Shown: positions 40,822 through 50,385, numbered from the stretch's first letter. The stretch is DNA of 64,000 bases from Dongia deserti (GCF_003574735.1 NZ_QORW01000001.1:248001-312000), one strand, 5' to 3'. The notes: a model not told the origin generated them from the sequence alone. Translations and numbers: made by a program.

Positions 40822-41970
40822 TCAGGCCATCTGGGCAGCCGGCTGCCAATGAGAATTCGATTCCGAGAGTTCGGCTCGACCGCGGCCGACAATGGTCTGC
40901 CACTGCCGGCCGATCGCCTCGACGCTGAACTGCTCCGCCAGGATGGGTTGCGCGCGCCTCAGGTGCTCTTTGGCGGTGTGGCGGCTGAACAGGTAGGCAT
41001 CGAGGCCGGCGCGCCAATCGTCGAGCATGATCACGTCGCGCAAGGGCTCCAGCGCCTCGAGATACGTGGCAACCACCGGCACGTTATTGGCCAGGGAGAG
41101 TACAGCGCGATTGGCGGACTTGCAGACCGAGAACGCGTCGGTACCGCTCGGCATGACGAACAGATCGGCGCGCGACAACTCGAAAAACACTCGCTCGTTG
41201 GACCAGGCCTCGTAACGCGTGAAGATCTTCACGCCATGGGTGAGGGCATCGAACCGGACGCGGTTGTTGCTGATGACGACGAGCTCGATCGGCCGGTCGC
41301 GATGCACGTGTTCCAGTTCTTCGATCACCGGCCTCAGGAGCGCCATGCCGAACTCGGAATGGAAGCTGCCGTGGCGACCGAACCAGAGCACGCGCGCAGT
41401 GTCCTCCGGCAGATGTTCGACCTGCCAGTCTGATTCGACGTCGAACATGCCTCCGTCATGCAAATCGCGTGCGCCGGACGGCCCGCTGCGCGCCGCGGCA
41501 GCGAGCGAGCGCGGCAGCCACGCGCACATCGCCTGATAGGCATCAGGGGTGATCGCGCCATCCGGCACGACCCGGCTGGCCATGAGGTCCCCCAAGTGCC
41601 GGCGCACCACCCGCTCAAGCGCCTGGCTGGGCGTCACGATGGCATCCGCATAGCGGGCTAGATCAGCCGTGCTTTCAGCGGACAGATTTGGATCGCGACG
41701 CTGCGCATAGCCCGGAATGAAGACGTTGTCGCATAGATCGAGAAAAACCGCCCTCCCATGAGATCGGAACGCACGCGCCACTTCGTGAAGCCGCTCACCG
41801 GCCTGCTTCACGATGATCAAGGCATCGAACGCGGCAGGATCGGGATATTGATCGATGAAAATCGCGCTGTCGTGCCCGATCTGATGCAGCGCCCAGGCGG
41901 GGATCAGACAGCGGTAGCGGAAGCTGGCGACCGCCGGATCGGCCTCCGAGACAATCCAGGCTAGGCGCAT
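40822..41970 (-). CDS. Glycosyltransferase (GT4-like, GT-B fold)
   Basis: 382 residues beginning MRLAWIVSEADPAVASFRYR. The C-terminal half has features of family-4-like transferases: RVLWFGRHGSFHSEFGMALL, ELVVISNNRVRF and FFELSRADLFVMPSGTDAFSVCKSANRAVLSLANNVPVV split here as separate blocks, the last resembling the E-x7-E nucleotide-sugar site though with Asp/Ser changes. No membrane helix, so cytosolic face. It sits 29 bp upstream of the ABC exporter gene. The acceptor is unknown. Confidence 0.72.
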   Translation of the reverse strand: MRLAWIVSEADPAVASFRYRCLIPAWALHQIGHDSAIFIDQYPDPAAFDALIIVKQAGERLHEVARAFRSHGRAVFLDLCDNVFIPGYAQRRDPNLSAESTADLARYADAIVTPSQALERVVRRHLGDLMASRVVPDGAITPDAYQAMCAWLPRSLAAAARSGPSGARDLHDGGMFDVESDWQVEHLPEDTARVLWFGRHGSFHSEFGMALLRPVIEELEHVHRDRPIELVVISNNRVRFDALTHGVKIFTRYEAWSNERVFFELSRADLFVMPSGTDAFSVCKSANRAVLSLANNVPVVATYLEALEPLRDVIMLDDWRAGLDAYLFSRHTAKEHLRRAQPILAEQFSVEAIGRQWQTIVGRGRAELSESNSHWQPAAQMA

Positions 41971-42358
41971 GGACACGCCCCGGCCCCGGGGCGCTCCGCT
42001 CGAATGGGCAGCGCACGCAACCACACGCCTCGGCCGTTACGTCCCCACCTTTGAGTCATCCCGCTACCCTCGCTGCCCGATCCAGCGGCTCTTACCCCGC
42101 CCCGCCGGACAACCCACTCTTGTGCGCCCGCCCGCTAGACGCATGTCTGCGCGAGATGGGCTCTTACCCGAAGGATGACTAGTACTCAATCCCCCCATGT
42201 AATTCAAGGACATAACCGCTGACTATGGTGGTAAAGCGGTGGCATTGTGCACGCTTAAATATTGCAATTCCAGAGCCTTTATGCACTTTGACAGGGTGGA
42301 CTAAGCTGCCGAACGACGGTATTAACCTGCGGATTCTGATTGCGGCCGCGGAAATCTC
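41971..42358. other. 388-bp divergent intergenic region between the glycosyltransferase and rfbB
   Basis: No coding frame with family resemblance. The half near rfbB (about 42180-42350) is distinctly more AT-rich than its surroundings (for example CGCTTAAATATTGCAATTCC), as expected for promoters of the two divergent glycan units. I see no clear paired -35/-10 boxes, terminator or repeat. Confidence 0.5.
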
Positions 42359-43486
42359 ATGACCGTCCAGAGAACTAGCCTGACCGATCACGACCTGCGC
42401 CTTGCCCTTGGACAGCGCACAGTCTTGGTAACCGGAGGGGCTGGTTTCATCGGCTCGGCCGTGTGCCGCCTGCTACAGGACCTGACGGCCTGCCGAATCG
42501 TCAATCTGGACAAGCTCAGCTACGCATCCAGTCCGGCCGCTCTGGAGCTTCTGGGGCGCGATTCTCGCTACACGTTCGAGCAAGTCGATCTTTGCGACCG
42601 GTCAGCCTTGGCGGGTGTGTTCCAGCGTCACCGCCCCGATGCCGTGATCCATTTGGCAGCCGAATCGCATGTCGACCGGTCGATCGACGGGCCGCAGGCT
42701 TTCATCATGAGCAACGTCGTGGGCACCTTCAATCTGCTGGAGGCGTGCCGCGCTCACTTGGCCGAGCTGTCCGATTCGGCGCGGGCGGCGTTCCGGCTGG
42801 TCCATGTCTCTACCGACGAGGTCTATGGCTCGCTGGGCAATGACGGACAGTTCGACGAGCAAAGCCGGTATGATCCGCGGTCCCCTTATTCCGCCAGCAA
42901 GGCGGCCTCGGATCATCTCGCGGCGGCGTGGCGCCATACGTTCGGCGTGCCCACGCTGATCACCAATTGCGGCAATAACTACGGCCCTTTCCAGTTTCCG
43001 GAAAAGTTCATTCCGACTCTGATCATCCGCGCCATGAAGGGCCAGGAGCTGCCGATCTATGGCGGCGGCACGAATGTGCGCGACTGGATACATGTGGAGG
43101 ACCATGCGCGCGCTTTGCTGGGCGTTCTGGCCTTCGGCACTGTTGGCGGCAAATATTTGATCGGGGCGGAAGAGCAACGCCGCAACCTCGACCTTGCCGA
43201 GATGATCTGCGACCTGATCGACCGCATGGTCCCGCGCAACCAGCCGAGCCGCTCTCTGCTCACCCATGTCGTCGACCGGCCGGGCCATGATCACCGCTAT
43301 GCCATCGACCCGTCGAAGGTGCGGGCGGAGATCGGCTGGCGACCGCAGCGCTCCCTGGCAGATGGATTGGAATCGACGGTGCAGTGGTATATCGACCACA
43401 AGGAATGGTGGGAGAGCATCTTCCGCTCCGGCCGCTATGGCGGCGAGCGCCTCGGCCTCGATCAGCGCCGGGTTGCGGAAGCCTAG
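42359..43486 (+). CDS. rfbB: dTDP-glucose 4,6-dehydratase
   Basis: 375-residue extended SDR that converts dTDP-glucose to dTDP-4-keto-6-deoxyglucose. NAD loop VTGGAGFIGS (residues 24-33), HLAAESHVDRSIDGP, the catalytic Thr152-Asp153-Glu154 (STDEVYGSLG) and Tyr177-x-x-x-Lys181 (YSASK), NCGNNYGPFQFPEK and the RDWIHVEDHARAL element are all present. rfbA starts 2 nt after its stop. Compared with the usual about 350 residues, it has an N-terminal extension of about 15 residues. The start at 42359 is the only ATG near; an internal start is possible. Confidence 0.95.
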   Translation: MTVQRTSLTDHDLRLALGQRTVLVTGGAGFIGSAVCRLLQDLTACRIVNLDKLSYASSPAALELLGRDSRYTFEQVDLCDRSALAGVFQRHRPDAVIHLAAESHVDRSIDGPQAFIMSNVVGTFNLLEACRAHLAELSDSARAAFRLVHVSTDEVYGSLGNDGQFDEQSRYDPRSPYSASKAASDHLAAAWRHTFGVPTLITNCGNNYGPFQFPEKFIPTLIIRAMKGQELPIYGGGTNVRDWIHVEDHARALLGVLAFGTVGGKYLIGAEEQRRNLDLAEMICDLIDRMVPRNQPSRSLLTHVVDRPGHDHRYAIDPSKVRAEIGWRPQRSLADGLESTVQWYIDHKEWWESIFRSGRYGGERLGLDQRRVAEA

Positions 43487-43488
43487 CC

Positions 43489-44352
43489 ATGAAAGGAATC
43501 GTCCTATCCGGCGGCCGCGGCACGCGCCTCTATCCCGCGACGAAAGCGGTATCGAAGCAGCTCATCCCGCTCTACGACAAGCCGATGGTCTATTACCCCC
43601 TCGCAACCCTGATGCAGATGGGAATCCGCGAGATCCTGGTGGTGACCACGCCTGAGGATGAAGAACGCTATCGCCATCTTCTCAGCGACGGCACGCGGTG
43701 GGGCATCAACATCTCCTATTGCCGCCAACCGAAGCCCGAAGGGATCGCACAAGCGCTGCTGCTCGGCCAGGACTTCATCAAGGACAGCGCGGTCGCGCTC
43801 ATCCTGGGCGACAATTTCATCCATGGCGAGGGTCTGTTCCAGAGCCTGGCGCGTGCCCGTGCCTTCAGCACCGGCGCCATCAATTTCGCTTATCGGGTGT
43901 CCGATCCGCAGCGTTACGGCATCATCGAGTTCGATGCCGAGGGCCGGCCGCAGCGGCTGGTGGAAAAGCCGGCGAAGCCCAAATCGAACTGGGCCGTCAT
44001 TGGCCTCTATGTCTATGACCAGCGCGCGTCGGACTATGCCGCGGACCTGAAACCGTCAGCGCGTGGCGAACTGGAGATCACCGATCTCAATCAACGCTAT
44101 CTCGATCTTGGGCAGCTGCGCGTCGAGAAACTGGGGCCCGGCAATGCTTGGCTCGACACCGGCACGCACGATTCTTGGCTCGAAGCCTGCCATTACGTGC
44201 AAACGATTTTCCACCGCCAGGGCCAGATGATCGGCTGCCCCGAGGAAGTGGCCTACCGCAACAACTTCATCTCGGCCGCCCAGCTCGACAAGCTGGCGCA
44301 CGAAATGCGCGCGTCCACCTACGGCCAATATCTGAAAGCGTTGCTCGCCTAG
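43489..44352 (+). CDS. rfbA: Glucose-1-phosphate thymidylyltransferase
   Basis: 287 residues, the first enzyme of dTDP-rhamnose synthesis. Nucleotide motif LSGGRGTRLYPAT at residues 6-18, the sugar-phosphate Lys/Asp loop KQLIPLYDKPMVYYPL, LILGDNFIHG (catalytic Asp), RYGIIEFD, VEKPAKPKSNWAVIGLY and GNAWLDTGTHDS are typical of RmlA. Length is standard. It is 2 nt from rfbB and shares a CTAG stop overlap with the convergent family-2 glycosyltransferase. Confidence 0.95.
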   Translation: MKGIVLSGGRGTRLYPATKAVSKQLIPLYDKPMVYYPLATLMQMGIREILVVTTPEDEERYRHLLSDGTRWGINISYCRQPKPEGIAQALLLGQDFIKDSAVALILGDNFIHGEGLFQSLARARAFSTGAINFAYRVSDPQRYGIIEFDAEGRPQRLVEKPAKPKSNWAVIGLYVYDQRASDYAADLKPSARGELEITDLNQRYLDLGQLRVEKLGPGNAWLDTGTHDSWLEACHYVQTIFHRQGQMIGCPEEVAYRNNFISAAQLDKLAHEMRASTYGQYLKALLA

Positions 44353-46046
44353 TTCTTCTTGAAGATGCGGGGCCGTGGCGCAGTCGCCAGCCGCCCGCGT
44401 TTGCCTGACAAGGACAGATTCGGATTGAAGAACGGATCGTCAAAGATCACGTGAGCCCACCGCTCACGCATATATTCGCGTTCCCAGGCAAAACTGACGA
44501 GCCGCTCGGGGCGAATGTCGGAGCCGCGGCTGGCCGAATGGCGATGCAGAAGCCGCGCATGCGGCGTGTAGATGACGCGCAGACCAGCCTCGCGCACGCG
44601 CAGGCAGAAGTCGATGTCGTTATAGGCGACGGCAAGGTGGCGCTCGTCGAGCCCGCCAAGCTGTTCGAACAAGGATCGCCGCATCACCTGGCACGCGCCG
44701 GTGACGGCGCTCAAATCCTGTGCCACTAGGATTCGACCGGCATAGCCCGGATCATCCGGAGCAGCTTCGCCATACATATGACCTGCAACGCCGCTGAGCC
44801 CGACGATCACCCCAGCGTGCTGAATGCTGCGATCGGGATAGAGCAGCAGGCACCCGACCAATCCCACCCCCGGCCGCGACACTTGGCTCACCATTTCGTG
44901 CAGCCAGTCCGGCTCGAACGCTTCGATATCGTTGTTGAGCGTCATCAGGATTTCGCCGCGGGCCTGGGCCGCCCCGAGATTGATCAGTCGCGGGTAGTTG
45001 AAGGGGCCCGGCGCAGGGATAATGCGCACGTCGGGCCGTTGCGACAGCGCCTTGAAATACGTCTTGGTCTCTTCTTCCGTGCTGTCATTGTCGATGACGA
45101 TGATCTCCTTGTTCCTGTAGCTGGTCGCCTCGTCGAGACCCTTGATGCAGAGCTCGAGCAGATCCTTGCGGTCGCGTGTCGGAATGACGACGGAGACCAG
45201 CGGCAGGGGATCGGGCAGAGGATGCCGCAGGCGCAGGAATCCGTGGGCGCCAGAGTCCTCGACCGTCGCGCCGGGGAGCGAGGGGCGCTGCGTGATGTAG
45301 CGTTCCACGGCCGTGCGGCGTGCGCCGCCGGAGAGGTAGAGCGAGCGGGCCTTCGGCGTCACGGTGGGGTCCCCGGCCACGTGCACGAGGATACCGGGAC
45401 AGTGAAGCGGATCTTTGTCGCTGGTCGCGATCGCCTGCAGCGCCAGATCGTAGATCGCATCGTCGAGATCGACAGCCTCCGGAAGTGTCAGGCGCTCGAG
45501 CACCGATTTGCGGAAAATCACTGCACGGCCGAAGCCGTTCTGGGACAAAAACAGATCCTCGCCGAAATCCGGTTTGAACCAAGCCGCGAAGCGGCGACCC
45601 GCTGCGTCGATCTGATCCTCGTCACCGAAGATAAGGAGTGCATCCGGAACGGCATCGAAAGCCGCGAGAAGCCGCTGCGGCGCCGAAACTGCCAGCCGAT
45701 CCGAAGGATGCAGGATCACTAGATAGTCGGATGCAATTCGAAGCGCATGCGGCAGCGCCTCATTGAGCGGCGCGTCGGTCCCCGGCGGCCAAATCGGCTG
45801 TGGCCCGTTGCCCGACCTGGCGAGTTCGTCCCAGTAGGCGCGATCGTTGTCCGATCCGGAACCAACCAGCAGGATGGAAAGCGGCAGGGACGACCGGGGC
45901 AAGGCCTGCAGCGGCGCGTAGTTCTCCCACAGCTCGATCCAGCTCTGATAGTCGCGCTCTATATTGAGGCCGCGTGTGAGCCGCAGATAGAGCTCTTGCC
46001 GCGTCGGCTCGCGCCGAAACAACTTTCGCAAGCGGCCGAAAGCCAT
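44349..46046 (-). CDS. Family-2 glycosyltransferase, large two-domain form
   Basis: 565 residues. An N-terminal part (about 40-270) with GT-A-like strands (SILLVGSGSDNDRAYW; LLIFGDEDQIDAAGRRFAAW) precedes a clear GT2 domain (about 290-520): VVIPTRDRKDLLELCIKGL, EIIVIDNDSTEEETK, ILMTLNNDIEAFEPDWL (metal-binding Asp pair) and the acceptor helix AVAYNDIDFCLRVREAG. The order matches rhamnosyl- or O-antigen-type transferases with two GT2-like domains. I preferred the ATG at 46046 because GGGGGGAAG lies 7 nt upstream; a GTG at 46073 is open. Cytosolic. Convergent with rfbA. Confidence 0.85.
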   Translation of the reverse strand: MAFGRLRKLFRREPTRQELYLRLTRGLNIERDYQSWIELWENYAPLQALPRSSLPLSILLVGSGSDNDRAYWDELARSGNGPQPIWPPGTDAPLNEALPHALRIASDYLVILHPSDRLAVSAPQRLLAAFDAVPDALLIFGDEDQIDAAGRRFAAWFKPDFGEDLFLSQNGFGRAVIFRKSVLERLTLPEAVDLDDAIYDLALQAIATSDKDPLHCPGILVHVAGDPTVTPKARSLYLSGGARRTAVERYITQRPSLPGATVEDSGAHGFLRLRHPLPDPLPLVSVVIPTRDRKDLLELCIKGLDEATSYRNKEIIVIDNDSTEEETKTYFKALSQRPDVRIIPAPGPFNYPRLINLGAAQARGEILMTLNNDIEAFEPDWLHEMVSQVSRPGVGLVGCLLLYPDRSIQHAGVIVGLSGVAGHMYGEAAPDDPGYAGRILVAQDLSAVTGACQVMRRSLFEQLGGLDERHLAVAYNDIDFCLRVREAGLRVIYTPHARLLHRHSASRGSDIRPERLVSFAWEREYMRERWAHVIFDDPFFNPNLSLSGKRGRLATAPRPRIFKKN

Positions 46047-46202
46047 CGCGATGCTTCCCCCCAGACCATTCACCTGGTGACCCTACTTCCCTTCAATACA
46101 AGCTGACCGAAAGCCCGCCAAGGGCCAGATACGCGCTTTCGGCTTGTGCGGTTCCATCCGGTCGATTAATCACACGTACATTGGCCGTAGGGGATTCTGC
46201 CT

Positions 46203-46757
46203 GTGCAGATCACAGAGCTCGCTTTACCGGACGTGAAGCTGGTGCAGTTGAAGGTGCACGGCGACAACCGCGGTTTCTTCATGGAGACGTTCAGGGAAGC
46301 GGACTGGCGGTCGATCCTGCGCGATCGACCATTCATCCAGGACAATCAGTCACACTCGGCGCCAGCTGGTACCGTGCGCGGGCTGCACTATCAGATGCCG
46401 CCGTTCGCACAGGCCAAGCTGGTGCAGGCGCTGCGCGGACGGATCCTCGACGTCGCGGTCGACCTGCGTCGGGGTTCGCCGAGCTTCGGCCGTCACATCG
46501 CGCTTGAGCTCGCGGCCGGCGACGGCAAGCAGATGTTCGTTCCGGAAGGTTTTGCGCACGGCTTCATGACGTTGGAGCCCGATTCGATGGTCGCCTATAA
46601 GGTGACCGCTCCCTACGAGCCCAAATCGGAGCGCGGCATCGCGTGGGATGATCCAGACTTGGCGATTGTCTGGCCGGCCCAACTGAAGGCCAGTGCCACC
46701 CTGTCACCGCGTGACAGGCAATGGCCGTGTCTCAAAGACGCTACCGACTTGTTCTAG
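46203..46757 (+). CDS. rfbC: dTDP-4-dehydrorhamnose 3,5-epimerase
   Basis: 184-residue RmlC-type cupin. The catalytic base His62 (VRGLHYQMPP), Lys72 (QAKLV), Asp86 and Tyr132 (MVAYKVTAPY), plus the RGFFMETFR and FVPEGFAHGFMTLE blocks are in place. Start codon is GTG at 46203 with a GGGG-containing site about 9 nt upstream. The other three rfb enzymes lie within 8 kb on both strands, so the dTDP-L-rhamnose set is complete but dispersed. Its 3' end overlaps the convergent gene at 46741 by 17 bp. Confidence 0.94.
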   Translation: MQITELALPDVKLVQLKVHGDNRGFFMETFREADWRSILRDRPFIQDNQSHSAPAGTVRGLHYQMPPFAQAKLVQALRGRILDVAVDLRRGSPSFGRHIALELAAGDGKQMFVPEGFAHGFMTLEPDSMVAYKVTAPYEPKSERGIAWDDPDLAIVWPAQLKASATLSPRDRQWPCLKDATDLF

Positions 46758-47613
46758 ACGGCAGGATTCCGGACAGGGCTGCCGCTGCACTGCGGATCAC
46801 GGGCCTGATCCAGGATCGCGGCGCGGGCTCCACGTCCCATTCCTGCACCGGCCGGGACGGGTCGTGCCGCAGGTCGAAGACGACACCTTGGATACTAGCT
46901 TGGCTGAAGTCCCCTGCCAGTGTTTCCATGGGGACCGTCTTTGCGCCCAATCCCAGATCGGCCGGCGGGATCGACATGCGTTCCGCCGCGGCACCGAGCT
47001 TGTCCAGCACCTCCGCCGCGGGCTTGGCGCGATCTTTCAACAGCAGATATTCGCCGGGCTGCGGTCGGGTCGCGATGTTGTCGTATGCGTTCTCCGCGAC
47101 GATCTCATTGAACTTGCTTTCCAGGCGCTCGCGCACGTCGGGCCGAGTCTTGCCGGCGCCCTCCTCCGTCAGCAGTTCGGCTCGCACCTGCATCAGGTCC
47201 ACTTCGCCGTTCAGCTGACGCGCCGCGCTTTCGACCAGCATCATGAATTCGTCGCCCTCGGCCAGCCCCGTCCGTTCCAGCGCGGCGAGCGCCGGCGTCT
47301 CGTCACGCAGGCTGGCCACGAGCATCAGCCACCATTGCTGCTCGATCTTGGAATCGCGGAGGGCGGCGAAGAATTCCTGCGAGCCTTCGCTTTCCGTCAT
47401 GAGACGCACGCGCACGATATCGAGCTTGCGGGCCTGCATCTTGATCAGGCGGCGGCGGAAGGCGCCGCGATTGGAAGGATCGACGAAATCGATGAAGAGC
47501 CGCTCAGGCAGGAAGCGCGCTTCCAGCCCCAGATACTGCCCGGTCATGCCGCGCGCATCGTGAATCCTGGTCGTTGCGTCGATCAGCAGAGAGAGATCCC
47601 AGGTCTCGGCCAT
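46741..47613 (-). CDS. Protein of unknown function (290 aa)
   Basis: I do not recognise this protein. It starts MAETWDLSLLIDATTRIHDARG, with no signal peptide or transmembrane helix. The first 90 residues have a PAS-like feel (LPERLFIDFVDPSNRGAFRRRL, then a charged helix), the middle is helical and Glu/Ala/Leu-rich, and the C-terminal third is mixed. It lies between the rhamnose and the galactonate genes, and its stop region overlaps rfbC by 17 bp on the opposite strand. The conserved context is unknown. Confidence 0.7.
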   Translation of the reverse strand: MAETWDLSLLIDATTRIHDARGMTGQYLGLEARFLPERLFIDFVDPSNRGAFRRRLIKMQARKLDIVRVRLMTESEGSQEFFAALRDSKIEQQWWLMLVASLRDETPALAALERTGLAEGDEFMMLVESAARQLNGEVDLMQVRAELLTEEGAGKTRPDVRERLESKFNEIVAENAYDNIATRPQPGEYLLLKDRAKPAAEVLDKLGAAAERMSIPPADLGLGAKTVPMETLAGDFSQASIQGVVFDLRHDPSRPVQEWDVEPAPRSWIRPVIRSAAAALSGILPSRTSR

Positions 47614-47697
47614 GCTCGCGGGCTCGCCTTATCCAGGATCTACTGGATAAGGCCGGCCGCATTAAGGAATGGTTAGCTACATCGAGCGATGCAGGAT

Positions 47698-48318
47698 CTA
47701 CCGCAGTGCGGAGACAAAGGCGGCGGCACGTTGCGCCAGCTCCTCCCGCGACGTGCCGGGTTTGTAGAGCGCCGAGCCGATTCCGAAGCCGTCTGCGCCT
47801 GCCGCACGATAGGCGGCGATATTGTCCGGTGTCACGCCGCCGGTGGGTATCAGCAACGTGTCCTTTGGCAGGACCGCCCGCCAGGCCTTGACCGCCGTCG
47901 GCGGCAACAACTCGCCCGGAAACATCTTCAGGCCATCCGCCCCGGCAGCAAGGGCTGTGAAGGCCTCGGTTGGCGTCGCGACGCCGGGCAACGTGATCAG
48001 CCCGCGCGCCTTCGCGGCGGCGATGACGGGCGGCGCGCAGTTCGGTGCGATCATCAGCCTGGCGCCGGTCGCCGCGACTTCATCCGCCTCCGCCTCACTC
48101 AGGACGGTGCCGGCGCCGATCAGAATGTCAGGGCCTGCATGACGGACGAAATACGCCAAGCTCTCGAACCGCCGCGGCGAATTCAGCGGCACCTCAATGA
48201 TCTGGAATCCCGTCGCCAGCAATGTTTCCAGCACCCAGGGCGCCTCTTCCGGCTTCATGCCGCGCAAGATAGCGATCAAGGGAAGCCGTGCGAGGCAGCT
48301 GCGAAGAATATCCGTCAT
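47698..48318 (-). CDS. dgoA: 2-dehydro-3-deoxy-6-phosphogalactonate aldolase
   Basis: 206-residue class I KDPG/KDPGal aldolase that splits KDPGal into pyruvate and glyceraldehyde 3-phosphate. Glu42 (IIEVPLNSP) and Schiff-base Lys131 (GLKMFPGELL) occupy the catalytic positions; the phosphate-loop GGVTPDN and GIGSALYKPG complete the barrel. The LNSP after the Glu is typical of the galactonate type (DgoA) rather than Eda. It overlaps dgoK by 4 nt (ATGA), a coupled pair. Final step of oxidative galactose breakdown. Confidence 0.93.
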   Translation of the reverse strand: MTDILRSCLARLPLIAILRGMKPEEAPWVLETLLATGFQIIEVPLNSPRRFESLAYFVRHAGPDILIGAGTVLSEAEADEVAATGARLMIAPNCAPPVIAAAKARGLITLPGVATPTEAFTALAAGADGLKMFPGELLPPTAVKAWRAVLPKDTLLIPTGGVTPDNIAAYRAAGADGFGIGSALYKPGTSREELAQRAAAFVSALR

Positions 48319-49244
48319 TTCGGCACCAACCCGGCTTGTTGTGCGATCCAGAACAAGGCAGCCGGCAGAACGTTCTTGTTGTCGATGCCCTGCAGATCGA
48401 GACCCAGTAGGTTCGCGCAAGCGCCATATCGCGCCAACATGCCCGCGGAGCCGATACAGATCACACCCGTGCGACCGAGGTCCGGCCAGGCAGCGAGCGC
48501 ATCGCGCATTTCGGCACCAACCAGCATGCCGGAAACATAGCTGGCGAGCGCGCGCCCTTCCAGCCGACCGAACAGCGTGAGCGAGCGCGCGCTGAATAGG
48601 CGATTGAGCAGCTCGGTATCATGACTGGTCGCGAGCACACCGCGGGCGAACGCGCCTTCATCTTCCGTGTCGCCGGTCATCAGCTGCGCCAGCGTGCCGG
48701 ATTGGCGCAGCAAATTGAACATCTCGCCGGTGATATAGGTGCGGAATTCGGTCAGGCGCTGCCCGGAGACGCGCGCCCATTTGGAATGCGTGCCGGGCAA
48801 CAGGAACACCCCGTCCGACAAATGGTGCGTCAGCAGTGCGCCCAGGATCTGGCATTCTTCGCCCCGCATCACCTCCGGCTGGGTGGCGCTGTCGAGGCTG
48901 ATGCCCGGCACGATCCAGCAATTGCTGGCGGCGACGCGGCCGGCCTTCATAAGATTCTGGGCCAGATCCGACAGCGGCGCCGGTGCCGTGACATAGGGCA
49001 CCTCCACCCAACCCATGCGGCTGCCCGCCATGCCGGCGATCACGACGGGAATGATCGACGCGGAACCGACCCAGTCGCCGAGAAAGACCTCCAAGGATTC
49101 CGCAAACCGGCGATCCTGGACCGCCAGCAGCCCTGAAGAATCCGCACGCTCGTCGACTGCCTTTCCGTCGGGTCCGAGCAGCCAGGCTCGCCGGTTGGTC
49201 GTTCCCCAATCGACTGCAATGCAGGAGTGGGTCGAGCCCGCCAT
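48315..49244 (-). CDS. dgoK: 2-dehydro-3-deoxygalactonokinase
   Basis: 309-residue sugar-acid kinase of the DgoK family. The N-terminal phosphate loop IAVDWGTTNRRAWLL, the central VVIAGMAGSRMGW and PGTHSKWARV, and the C-terminal IGSAGMLARYG are typical. It phosphorylates 2-keto-3-deoxygalactonate to KDPGal. The ATG at 49244 gives the family-typical start 8 bp after the gguC stop; a second ATG ten codons earlier would overlap gguC. Confidence 0.93.
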   Translation of the reverse strand: MAGSTHSCIAVDWGTTNRRAWLLGPDGKAVDERADSSGLLAVQDRRFAESLEVFLGDWVGSASIIPVVIAGMAGSRMGWVEVPYVTAPAPLSDLAQNLMKAGRVAASNCWIVPGISLDSATQPEVMRGEECQILGALLTHHLSDGVFLLPGTHSKWARVSGQRLTEFRTYITGEMFNLLRQSGTLAQLMTGDTEDEGAFARGVLATSHDTELLNRLFSARSLTLFGRLEGRALASYVSGMLVGAEMRDALAAWPDLGRTGVICIGSAGMLARYGACANLLGLDLQGIDNKNVLPAALFWIAQQAGLVPK

Positions 49245-49251
49245 GGTGGCG

Positions 49252-50247
49252 CTAGAGAGCTCCCACTCCGCCATAGGCAAAACTACCCGTCGCCGGCGCC
49301 AAGCGGTTGCGTAAGGGAGCTCCGAATTCCGCGATCTCGATTTCGAACACATCCCCGGATTCGGCGCGGATGCCGTCGCTAAAGCTTAACGTCGCCGTCC
49401 CGAAGAAGTGGACATGCAGATCGCCCGGGCGGCGGAACTGCCCATACTTGAAGTGATGGTATTCGAGGTTGGCGATGGTGTGGGACATGTTGCCCTCGCC
49501 GCTCAAGAACGGCTTACGCCAGATCACCTCGCCTTTGCGGACGACGCGGCTTTCGCCCTCCACCTTGTCCGGCAGAGGGCCCGTGCGCAGCTCCGGTCCG
49601 ATGGCGCAGGCGCGCAGCTTCGAGTGCGCGAGATAGAGGTAGTTCTGCCGCTCCATGACGTGATCGGAATATTCGTTGCCCAGCGCGAAGCCGAGGCGCC
49701 ACGGCTTGCCTTGGGAATCGACTAGGTAAAGGCCCGCGATCTCCGGCTCCTCACCGCCATCGAGCGCGAAATCGGGCAGCGGCAGATCGGCGCCCGGCGC
49801 CACGACGCAACTGCCGTCGCCCTTGTAGAACCATTCCGGTTGCACGCCGGGTCCCGCTCCTTGCGGCTTGCCACCTTCCAGGCCCATGCGGAACATTTTC
49901 ATCGAATCGCTCAGGGACTCCACATCGCCCGCGATCTTCTTGTGCATCTTGTCGCGCGCGTCGGCGCTGCCGAGATGCGTCAAGCCCGTGCCGGTCACCA
50001 AGCAATGGGTGGCGTCGGGATGATCGACCGGCGCCAGCACGCGTCCCCGCGACAGCAGGGCGGGATAGTCCAGCGCCTCGCCCTCGCCCGCTCTCTTGAC
50101 CGCTTCATCCAGGCTGTGACCCGCTGCGATCGCCTGCTGCGCCAAGGCGATCACGCTGGTGGCTCCCTTCACAATGATCGCCCGGCTGCCTTCGATGCGC
50201 GCCACGCCGCGCGCACCTGTATCGGTCAGAAATTGAATGAGACGCAT
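49252..50247 (-). CDS. gguC: GguC / AraD1-family protein (fumarylacetoacetate-hydrolase fold)
   Basis: 331 residues beginning MRLIQFLTDTGARGVA, with the FAH-like core ALDYPALLSRGRVLAPVDHPD, GTGLTHLGSADARDKMH and the later strands EFGNEYSD-like ALGNEYSDHVMERQNYLYLAHSK cut here into blocks. The metal-binding triad of FAH proteins (E-x-E...D) is not fully clear. GguC is found next to ChvE/GguA/GguB sugar uptake genes in Agrobacterium, exactly the context here. FAH-fold sugar-acid dehydratases and hydrolases exist, so it could supply the missing galactonate dehydration. GAAGAAGG precedes the ATG at 50247. Confidence 0.82.
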   Translation of the reverse strand: MRLIQFLTDTGARGVARIEGSRAIIVKGATSVIALAQQAIAAGHSLDEAVKRAGEGEALDYPALLSRGRVLAPVDHPDATHCLVTGTGLTHLGSADARDKMHKKIAGDVESLSDSMKMFRMGLEGGKPQGAGPGVQPEWFYKGDGSCVVAPGADLPLPDFALDGGEEPEIAGLYLVDSQGKPWRLGFALGNEYSDHVMERQNYLYLAHSKLRACAIGPELRTGPLPDKVEGESRVVRKGEVIWRKPFLSGEGNMSHTIANLEYHHFKYGQFRRPGDLHVHFFGTATLSFSDGIRAESGDVFEIEIAEFGAPLRNRLAPATGSFAYGGVGAL

Positions 50248-50278
50248 CTGGCACCTTCTTCCAACGAGTGCGGGTCTT

Positions 50279-50289
50279 TTATCATACAA
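50279..50289 (-). promoter_or_regulatory. Putative GntR/FadR operator in front of gguC-dgoK-dgoA
   Basis: Read leftward the site is TTGTATGATAA; its TATGAT could itself be the -10 of the gguC promoter. It matches TTGTCAGATAA at 50428 in 9 of 11 positions (TTGT..GATAA). Two copies between divergent arms, beside a GntR/FadR regulator gene, support an operator role. Confidence 0.5.
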
Positions 50290-50385
50290 ACTGAAAATCC
50301 AGCAACGCGGGACTGTCCTGCCACCGAGGGAAAATGATGGCAAGAGTTAATCGCAATGCGATGACGGGAGCAATCGTTCTGCAAA

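Noticed and set aside
46107-46142. 8-bp inverted repeat between the family-2 glycosyltransferase and rfbC
   Set aside because: Long 20-nt spacer, no T-run and located between divergent starts, so neither a terminator nor a convincing operator.
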